A stretch of 60,000 bases of DNA from Polytrichum commune (taxonomy: Eukaryota > Streptophyta > Polytrichopsida > Polytrichales > Polytrichaceae): positions 30,940,001-31,000,000 of the forward strand of contig OX485809.1 of NCBI GenBank assembly GCA_950295325.1, read 5' to 3'. Every line of letters begins with the position of its first letter. The stretch's first letter is position 1. A program made the translations under genes and the position numbers. Below the pieces are notes generated by a model. The model was not told the DNA's origin. It worked only from the letters and a program-made list of their open reading frames with translations, and did no database searches. Below are positions 1-8,500 of the stretch, one piece after another.

Positions 1-306
1 GCCTATTGTGAGGCCATAGTTGCCTAGTATGGTTCGGGTTGTTGTAGTGTTGCTCCGGCAACGCGATGATCAACATAGGAGTGGACTTCCATGGATGGAA
101 GTCCACATTGGGGAAATGGGTTACCGATTAAGGGGTGAGTTCCGAAAGCAAAGTAGGAGGGTTGGTTCCCTCCTATGAACTATTGGTCCGGGGTTAGAGG
201 AGCTAACCATTAGCATGGCGGTATGCGAAGGGTTAGCCACTCGTAACCTTTGCTAGAATTGAAAATTGGCAAGATGGTCAAGGGGGGGCTAGCAAGGGTT
301 GCGACA
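1..306 (+). repeat. 5' LTR, partial (3' third only)
   Basis: Matches 5099-5404 base for base as far as can be followed by eye, ending in GCGACA. The beginning of this LTR lies left of the window. Near identity of the two LTRs contrasts with the very decayed internal region, which suggests a recent copy of an already defective element or later homogenisation. Confidence 0.9.
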
Positions 307-443
307 CTTGGTACCAAGGTACCTTAAGCCGAGGCCAAGTCTTTTGTACCTTGAGGCTCAAATGAATGGGAGATATGTCTCATGAGTTGACAAAGAGGCA
401 ATGGACTCTTTCATGAGCCCAAAACTCACAAGGGAGTTGGGGC

Positions 444-930
444 TTGCCAATTGATAGAGCGGGCAAGCCCACCAAGGTGCGGTTTGGAAAGGGCGAACCG
501 CATGAAACAAAGGAGGCCGCGATGCATGTAACCTTTCAATGTGGGACATTGGATTTTTGTCAAAATTTCACACCAAGTGAAATAGATGAAATGCATGTCA
601 TTGTGAAGGCCGCCTTCTTTGAAACTCACATGATAGATGTGAGGTGCAAGCCGGGTGTTTGCAATGCATTATGATGTGTCATAATAGCAAAGAATTGAAG
701 TTCAAATTGACAAGGACTCCTATGGTAGGAGGACCCAAGTTGAATTTGGTCTTAATGGACCAAATGCAAAATATAAACATAATTGTCGTGGTTCAATTGG
801 AGCAACTCCAAAGAACGTATGGGGAGGCGAGGAAAGATGGGCCTCCCCCAAATCACATTGGTGGGATGTTGGTGAGATACAAGGATGTATTCACCAATGT
901 GTTGCCCAAAAACATTACCGCCAAGGAGTG
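444..930 (+). pseudogene. Protease / protease-RT linker remnant of the chromovirus
   Basis: Two overlapping reading frames (444-674 and 644-931) hold a Pol-like stretch: an HVTFQCGTLDF-type protease tail, then YKDVFTNVLPKN, the type of sequence just upstream of RT in Ty3/gypsy Pol. The catalytic D-[ST]-G motif is not visible. The stop at about 929 is followed within about 150 bases by RT C-terminal sequence, so nearly the whole RT palm (including the YxDD box) has been deleted. A pseudogene fragment with no expected activity. Confidence 0.6.
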
Positions 931-1019
931 AAAAATAACTTTGCTCAACGAGAGATTGAGTTCTTGAGGTATGTGGTGACAAAGGACGTTGGTGGATGAA
1001 CATGAAGAATGTCAAAGCA

Positions 1020-2140
1020 ATCCAAAAGGAGAATTGGCCCTTCATTCAAAAAAATGCTTAGGTCATTTGTTGGCCTAGCCAACTACTACCACCACTTCAT
1101 TCAAGAGTTTTTGAAGGTTGCTAGGACCTTAATCAACTTATTGAGGAAAATGGCTATCCCAAGAGTGGGATGAGCCTTGTCACCAAGCCTTTGGGGAGCT
1201 CAAGAGCAAGTTCTCTTCACAAGATGTGGTTAAGTTTCCAGATTTTCGTAAGCATTTTGAGGTGCACATGGAGGCGAAGGACTTTACCATTGGCGGATGT
1301 TGATCCAAGATGGATGACCATTGCTTATGGAAGCATTAACCTCCATGGTTGTTGAACCTTGTCCGGCGTGTGCAAGAAATGGTTATCCCAAGAGTGGGAT
1401 GAGCCTTGCCACAAAGCCTTCGGGAAGCTTAAGACCAAGTTCTCTTCGCCGCCCGTGCTCAAGTTCGCGGAGTTTGACAAACCTTTTGAGGTGCATACGG
1501 GGGCGAGTGACTTTACCATTGGCGGATGTTGAGGCAAGATGGATGGCCATGGCATATGAGAGCATGAAGCTCGATGGTTGTCCCACCTTGTGCGACTTGT
1601 GGAAGAAATGGCTATCCCAAGAGTGGGATGATGTTTGTCACGAGTCTTTGGGGAGCTTAACACCAAGTTCTCTTCGCCGCCCGTGCTCAAGTTCGCGGAG
1701 CTTAACAAACCTTTCGAGGTGCATACGGGGGTGAGTGCCTTTGCCAATGGTGGATTATGTGTAAGATGGATGGCCATTGCATATGGGAGCATGAAGCTCG
1801 ATGGTTGTCAAAGAAGACAACCAACTCATGACAAAGAATTTCTTTGCCGTAGTGCATTGCTTGAAGATGTGGCGACATTATATGGGGTCGCACAAAGCAA
1901 AGGTCTACATGGACAATGTGTCCTAAAAGTATTTTGACATACAAGCGTAAGTGAACGCCAAGTCATTGCGGAGGCATGATAGTTTGGCGCTTATGAAGGT
2001 GGATTTGATCCACAAACCGGACCGCGGAAATGTGGTGCCGGATGCGCGAAGTAGACCGGAAGAGTTCCAAGCAATGAGAACCATCCAAACCTTGTGGCTA
2101 ATGTGTGCCGGCAAAGGAAACTTGTGATGCAAGATACGGG
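1020..2140 (+). pseudogene. RT edge and RNase H remnant with internal triplication
   Basis: At 1055-1110 the frame reads LRSFVGLANYYHHF, the usual end of the Ty3/gypsy RT/connection region. Then follows the N-terminal RNase H part (KFSSPPVLKFAEFDKPFEVHT), present as three successive copies of about 229 bp beginning near 1150, 1379 and 1608, each with its own substitutions and stops. The RNase H end is recognisable in 1810-2070 (HDKEFFAV..HCLK.WRHY, then a D-A-R-S-R-P-E-E-F tail). Non-functional. Confidence 0.7.
1150..1836 (+). repeat. Three tandem copies (~229 bp) of the RNase H 5' segment
   Basis: The phrase TATCCCAAGAGTGGGATGA recurs near 1157, 1384 and 1614, each time followed by AAGTTCTCTTC and a TTGAGGTGCA/TCGAGGTGCA segment. 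Units 2 and 3 are closer to each other than to unit 1, suggesting two successive duplication steps. Confidence 0.8.
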
Positions 2141-2189
2141 AGGGGTAAATTAACTACCCCAAAGCACAAAAGCTTTTAGGTGAGCTTCG

Positions 2190-3190
2190 CAAGAGCAAGG
2201 TGCTCAAAGAGGTTAAGTTGGTGGACGGATTGTTCAAGTGCAAACAAAGTCGGGTATATGTGCCACAAGGCAAGTTGAGGCTATCGGTTTTGAAGGAGGA
2301 ATATTATAGTCCTATTGCCGGCCATAGAGGAGAAAGAAAAAGCCGCCATAGAATGGTGTCAAAGAGGTACCATTGGCGGTGCATAAAGGAAGATATAGCC
2401 CACTTTGTGAAGGCTTGAATCAAAGTGCCAAGTGAACCGAGCCTCTTACCAAAAGCAAGGCGGCTTCTTGCAACCGTTGCCTATCCCGTCGGCGCCATGG
2501 CATGGTATGTGCATGGACTTGATCACAAGTTTGCCGGAGTCACATGGGTATGATGCCATCTTGTTGATGGTAGAGCGGTTTGCCAAGTGGGCACACATGG
2601 TGCCGATTGTGGGAACCGCCACCGCGTTGGAGACCGCATAGCCTTTTCTCAAAGGATGGTTGAGGCACCACGGGTTGCCAAGAGTGATTGTGTGGGATCA
2701 AGATCCAAAGTTCACAAGTGCATTTTCAATGCATTTCTCTAAGGAGGTCGGAATGAAACTAAGGTTTAGCACGGCCTTGCATTCCCAAATGAATGGGAAA
2801 TCGGAGCGTGTGAATGGAGTCTTGAAGCAATACTTGAGGAACTTGGTGGGGGCGGACCAAGGAGATTGGGCGGACTATGTGGGTCGAGCGGAGTGTAATT
2901 GCAATGTAGCCACGCACTTGGCTACCAAGGGGTGGTCTTTGGTGGTGGCTTATGGAGTGGATGCGCTCCAACCTATTAACCTAGCTCTCGAGGGGGCACA
3001 TTCAACACTAGAGTTCAACCAAGATGGTGAGGACTTGGCCAAGAAGCGTGAACAAGTCTTGGAGATGACCAAGTTGTTGGTGGAGAAAGCCCGAAGGTGC
3101 TACAGAGTGCAAGTCAATGCCGGAAGATGCGATGTGGAGAATGAGGTCGGCCAAAAGGCGTTGTTGAATGTCAACAACTTCACTTAGCCG
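2190..3190 (+). pseudogene. Integrase remnant (zinc-binding domain and catalytic core)
   Basis: 2200-2418 resembles the integrase N-terminal HHCC region (H-x-G followed by Y-H-W and the C-x2-C area, here damaged). 2432-2641 continues with W-H-G-M-C-M-D-L-I-T-S-L-P and F-A-K-W-A-H-M-V-P, the start of the core. 2660-3187 carries VWDQDPKFTS and then H-S-Q-M-N-G-K-S-E-R-V-N, the second Asp and the Glu region of D,D35E. Stops near 2416 and 2639 and frame breaks separate the pieces. Identity as integrase is good; function is lost. Confidence 0.8.
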
Positions 3191-3618
3191 GAAGACCTCA
3201 ATCCAAAGTTCATGTCCAAAATTGGAGCTCCGTTTTCCATTGTGGAACAAGTGGTCAAGGACATATATAAGTTGGAATTACCGCCGGAGATCAAAGTGCA
3301 TCCGACATTTCATGTCTCATTACGAAAGTCATTTTAGGACGACACCTTGTGGCCCGATCACAAGCAAGTGATTAGGTCACCTCCCGACCTTGTGGACGTC
3401 ATTTGGAACATGAGGTAAGAGGGCACCCTCAAGTGTAGGAAGCCCAAGTGAAAAGGAAAGAAAAAGTACAAAGGAATACTTGGTGAAATGGTGAGGATAC
3501 CATGAGAAAGAAACCGCTTGGGTGGCGGCAAGAGACATGGTGAACACCAATGAATTGGTGAAGCACTTTGAAGAAACTAAGGCTAGACATTCCAATAAAA
3601 AGAAGCGTAGGCATTGAT
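3190..3618 (+). pseudogene. C-terminal integrase and chromodomain remnant
   Basis: After the core, the frame reads VVKDIYKLELPPEIKVHPTF-HVS, the conserved spacer before the chromodomain in chromoviruses. The frame ending at 3618 contains EYLVKW, a TGA at 3492-3494, then GYHEKETAWVA, a typical chromodomain aromatic core with a stop in place of the basic residue after W. The tail is Lys/Arg-rich and ends in TGA. Chromodomains of this type bind histone marks and guide integration. This places the element among chromoviruses. Confidence 0.75.
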
Positions 3619-3633
3619 GAGGACATCAATCTC

Positions 3634-3652
3634 CTTTAGTGGGGGAGAGACT
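3634..3652 (+). promoter_or_regulatory. Internal polypurine-tract-like site (first copy)
   Basis: GTGGGGGAGAG follows the chromodomain stop after a GATGAGGACATC segment. The same arrangement (GATGAGGGCATC, then GGTGGGGGTGAG) recurs at about 4396-4428 immediately before the LTR. A polypurine tract primes plus-strand synthesis and normally sits only next to the 3' LTR, so this copy is displaced by about 780 bp. Confidence 0.45.
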
Positions 3653-4416
3653 CTAGTAGCAAACATAGCTTCGAGGTTAATTGCTCCACAACATGCACTT
3701 GTTCTTTGGCTTGAGGGAATAAAGTCCAAACTTTAGTGGTGCAAAGAGAAAAGTATGAGATGAGGTCCTAGTCTTGTACTTGTGCTTGGTTAATGGAAGA
3801 GGGGGAATAGACATGCCAAACTAGGTTGGGTAAGCCGAGTAATTGGGGCCATGGCTTGGAGGGGCCTTGGATAAAACCAAGAAACTTCTTAGTTGTGGGC
3901 TTGTCCGGGCGGGGACAAGGTGATGGCGCGTGCTCATAAAAGTGCTACCCGCGAGCTAACGAGAGTTGGCGCATGGGAGTCATGAACCCATGTCTCGAAA
4001 GAGCAAAGTGGGAACCGAGTCGGGCGGGACTTGGCATCACCCCCGTGCGATCGAGGCGTGGCTTAACAATGGAAAGCCATCTCGGAGTTGCAACCGAGAC
4101 AACTTAGTGGAAGCGTTGAGGTCTCGCCTAGATGTGTCATGTTAGGCTAGTGGAGCCTAACGGGGGAGGCCCCAAAGGAGGGGCAACCCAAGTGAGTCTC
4201 AAAGTAGGTGGGTCTATTGTAGGTTAGGTCCTTGGAGGAGTTCCAAGGTCGCTAACGGACCACCTAGTAACGACACCTTTGGGACTATGCCAAATTTGAA
4301 GATGCATTGTGGGGGTCGCGCCCTAAGGTAAACACAATGCCGCACCATAGAGGATGGCAACTTGAGAATTGGTGTGCCGACTACGAGTATAGTCGATGAG
4401 GGCATCGACTCCGTTT

Positions 4417-4428
4417 GGTGGGGGTGAG
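4417..4428 (+). promoter_or_regulatory. Polypurine tract of the chromovirus
   Basis: GGTGGGGGTGAG lies directly before the TGTCGC start of the 3' LTR, the position and composition expected of the plus-strand primer. Confidence 0.65.
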
Positions 4429-5404
4429 TGTCGCGCACCTCTCCATGAGGAGTGCCCGAAACACCATGGGCACAAGGGGGACCCCGGAGTGACACCCGGG
4501 ACTTGTGGCGCCATTGGTGAGACGGCCCAAGTGATCCTAGTGTGGGTGAGGGCCCCGGGCGTTGGGAACGCCTCCCACCCACAAAGACTAGGAGGCATGA
4601 GGGTGAGGCCATGAGCTATGCGTAGCTCATGGCGTGGTGATTCTAGAATGCTCAAGATCACCTCAATCCGAGGTGTGAGCTAGGAGTTATGGCCATTTGA
4701 GTGGGGTGCTGTCCCGGGACAGCGCCCTGCTACAGCAGTGCCTGGGAGTGATTCCCGGGACTGCCAAGGTTCAAACAGGCATAACTTCCTCAAGACTTGC
4801 CCGAATGGGGCAAGCGAGGAGTCCATCGGCATGTACGTGAAGCGTAGATGAGGATGGAGTTGTTGGTTGTTATGATCAGACATCATACAAGGAAGTTATG
4901 ATGGTCTGAAGCTGCTGGGGGGGTTCTAGGCCCAGCAGCTAAGGGAAAATGTCCACTTGGCCCCAACTCTTGGTAGAGAGACAAGAGGTTGGTTGGCGGT
5001 GGGGTAGGGGCTCCGTGTAGAGTCCTAGAGGCTTATATGGGTGAGGTGGTGTGGCCTCACCCACCCGAGGCCGAACGGCAAGGCCTCCATGGGCTTTGGC
5101 CTATTGTGAGGCCATAGTTGCCTAGTATGGTTCGGGTTGTTGTAGTGTTGCTCCGGCAACGCGATGATCAACATAGGAGTGGACTTCCATGGATGGAAGT
5201 CCACATTGGGGAAATGGGTTACCGATTAAGGGGTGAGTTCCGAAAGCAAAGTAGGAGGGTTGGTTCCCTCCTATGAACTATTGGTCCGGGGTTAGAGGAG
5301 CTAACCATTAGCATGGCGGTATGCGAAGGGTTAGCCACTCGTAACCTTTGCTAGAATTGAAAATTGGCAAGATGGTCAAGGGGGGGCTAGCAAGGGTTGC
5401 GACA
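4429..5404 (+). repeat. 3' LTR (976 bp) of the chromovirus
   Basis: Starts TGTCGC, ends GCGACA, and shares its last 306 bases with the left window edge. The boundary is set by the inverted termini, the preceding polypurine tract and loss of similarity after 5404 (TCAAT...). Target duplication cannot be tested because the left flank is outside the window. Confidence 0.88.
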
Positions 5405-5574
5405 TCAATTCTAGACACCTTAGAACTTGGAGCTCAACTTGAAGAGGAGATCACTCCCTCCAAATTGAGTGGTGAAACTTCTTCGGAAAATTACACACTT
5501 AGAGAAGAATTCCCGGTAGAAGTTGATAGGGGATTGTTGAATAGTTCACCGGTCACCATGGCCGAGGACGGGGG

Positions 5575-8500
5575 ATGGATCCACCACCCATACCCCCAAT
5601 TCCGCCCATACCTCCTATACCTCCAATAGACCCATTGGTTAGGCCAAGAGGCCTACCAATTGTGGTTCCACAAAATTTAGCGGCGATGGATATGCCATCT
5701 CATCTCCCTAAATTTTATGGGACCAAGGATGAGGACCCCTCTCGGCACATGGAACGGTATATCGAACGGTTGGCTAGCTTCCTCATAACCGACCCGGGTT
5801 ATTGGTTAGTGTGGTTTCCTACCACTCTAGAGGGGGAAGCCTATGAATGGTATCGGGATCATGCCGAGGGACATTTTAGGGGATGGGAACAATTACAAAG
5901 GGAGTTTCTTAACGAATTTAGGCCGGAAGTGGGTCAAAGTACCGCATTAAGGGCATTGTCGTCATTGAAGCAAGGAAGGGAGGAAGAAATTTCGGCTTAC
6001 ATTAGGAGGTTTGATTTAGTGTGCACTAGATTCGTGGGTACCATGCTCAACGACGACACGCTAAAGCAATTTTTCATTCAAGGGTTTTTTAAGTCCGGAA
6101 CTATTAGGGGTGTTCTAGAAAGGAATCCCTTGACCTTGGCGGATGCCAAGCGTGCGGCTAGAGATATTGAAAACTTGGATAAAGATCACGAAAGGCTATG
6201 GAGAAGGGAGGATGAATTGATCCCACAATTCATCCCCATACGCCCTAGGGTGGTAGCGGTAGAACCCGCTAAGTATGAGAACCAAATTCCATATGCCATT
6301 GTGGACACCGGTCCCCGACCTTTAGCGGTTAGGGAACCGGCACCTCTTTTGGCACTACCGGCCCCTAGAACGGATCCACACTTGGAGGAGGTTGAGAGAA
6401 GACTAGGTGCTAGCCAACTAGGATTCCAAGAGGCTATGATAAAACAAATGCAAAGCCTCACGGATCAAATGTCATTAATGATCCGGAGTCAACAACCGGG
6501 GCCTCCACCCCCGGTTGAGTCGGGTAGGCATTCTTCCGGATTATGGTGTGTCCAATGTGGCCAACCGGGCCACACGCGTCAATTTTGTAGAAGTGGACAA
6601 AACCGTGACCAAAGAGGAAACGGTAACCCACCTCAACAAAATCAACGAGGTCAAGCGCCACCTCACTATGGAAATGGAAGCAATAGAGGACCACAACCTA
6701 GAGGGCAAGGTGGCCAAAATTTAGAAAAGAAGGAATTTCATCCCTTTTGTGGAAGGTGGCACGCTCAAGGACAATGTTGGTCCGAAGGTCAAGAGTTTAA
6801 TTGTAGCAATTGTGGAGGAAGTCATCCCTCGGATACGTGTCGCCAACCGGACAAAATAATTAATGTCCCTTACCCGGTGGCTAATCCACAACAACAAGCA
6901 AGGGATAATATGCGAGGTGCTAGGCCACAAGGAGTACCGGCCAATGAACTTAGGCCACCTAACTTATACTATGACCATAGTAATGCTAGGCAAACTTTTC
7001 ATCCACCGGCGGGCTTGCAAACTACAACCGGTTACATTCCAATACAAAATAGACAAGGAGTTCCACCTAATGGTAGTAACGGGAGACAAGCGCCTCCAAC
7101 GGATCCGGGACCATCTAACTCCCAAGATGTTAGGTTCATGGATGGAGTGTTGGAGGCCACATGTGATGACATGCTTCCTCTCCCAACGAGAATTGGAGAG
7201 GAGCAAAGTCAATGGCCTCCTCACACCAATGCTATTACATATGAGTTAGTGAAGGGTAAGGGTGTGGTTGAAGAAGCACCTGCACTAGCGGTAACTACTA
7301 GGGCTAGGAGAGGGGATGCCCCGTTGGAGGTAGGAATAGGAGAGCAAGGAAATTACTCTTCGGATGAAGAGATTAATCTCTCCGAGTTGGATAGGGTAGC
7401 TAGAAGAGCTACTAAGGATGTGGAGAGGGAAAATATAATTTTACAAGATAGGGAGAGGACTAATGCGGTACATGACTTGGATAATAGCGATGTGGGTGAA
7501 TGGGAAGGACCGGGGGTTCCCGTAGACGAATTCGACGTAGTGGGTAATTCTAAGGTGGAAAGATCTACCGGGTACGACTTGTGGGCGGACCTTAGTACAC
7601 TCAAGGCGGATATTACTTTCGGCCAACTATTGGAAATTTCACCCACGGCAAGGAAAACATTAAAGGAGGGAATGCCGGTACACAAGAGGATGAGGAAGGT
7701 GAAAGCTAAAATAGCCGCTAGGATCCAATCACAAGGTGGAAGAGACGTGAAAGCTATAGAAATAGAAGTTGTTATAGTAGATAAGGTGGTTCCTAATGTG
7801 CTAGTCGACGGAGGGAGTAGTCTAAATATACTACCGGAGGATACTATGAAAAAATTGGGACTTGGACTCACGGGGCCTTCACCTTTGGTCATAAATATGG
7901 CAAATCAAAGTTCGACTACGCCTTTGGGGATGATCAAGGATTGTAGAATGACTACGGGAGGTGAGGAGTACTTGGTCACCTTCCATGTCATTAAAATGCA
8001 CTCCAACAAGGACACCTTCCCCATTTTGCTAGGTAGGCCTTGGTTGCGGATGGCGAATGCTATGGTCAATTGGGGTGGACCTAAACCATCCATCACTTAT
8101 GGTCCGGAGGGTAATAGGGTCATAGTGTCCATTGGTTCATTAGAAGGATGGATGAAGAAGGAGATGTATTTGCCATTGGAGAAGGAAATTGATGACTTAA
8201 ACGAGAATGAGATTGGCAAGGCATTGGTGGGAGTCGTCCATCCCGAAGGTCAAAGGGTTGTTATAGATTCGGGCTCGGGAAGTCTAGGTCCTAATTTTTA
8301 CAATTATGGGGATAATGGGGATTATGCCCAATGGCTAAGGGAGTACCCCGAGTCCGAGGTTGATGTAATGGTTACATTTCACCAAGTAGGCTTAGGGAGT
8401 GAATTTCCTAGTGTTAGTTTAGGAGAGGGCTCATTGTTGGAGCCATGTGAGGTGCTCACCGAGGAAGAGTGGGTTAGCGGTGGGTTAACACCTTGGGTAG

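Larger units (their letters stand above)
1..5404 (+). mobile_element. Decayed Ty3/gypsy chromovirus-type LTR retrotransposon (5' LTR cut by window edge)
   Basis: The last 306 bases of an LTR at the left edge recur at 5099-5404 with no difference noticed by eye. The full right copy begins TGTCGC after a purine-rich tract and ends GCGACA, giving inverted LTR termini. Between the LTRs are broken remnants of a plus-strand pol in the order protease/linker, RT C-terminal edge, RNase H, integrase and chromodomain, the Ty3/gypsy chromovirus order. Gag and most of RT are missing and stops are frequent, so the element cannot make its own proteins. The bases just after the left LTR, TGGTACCA at 309-316, resemble but do not match the initiator-Met tRNA primer site TGGTATCA. 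The right LTR abuts the leader of another retroelement, so this element appears nested in it. Confidence 0.88.

Noticed and set aside
309-323. tRNA primer binding site after the left chromovirus LTR
   Set aside because: TGGTACCAAGG is close to but not the initiator-Met complement TGGTATCAGAG, and no other tRNA could be named with confidence; mentioned only within the element entry.
1325-1792. 155-aa minus-strand ORF with internal repeats
   Set aside because: Its repeats mirror the tandem RNase H copies on the other strand; the plus strand has the recognisable homology.
7353-7892. 179-aa antisense ORF within the Gag-Pol region
   Set aside because: It is a shadow of the strongly supported plus-strand Gag-Pol frame, with Ser/Thr-rich low complexity due to codon complement.
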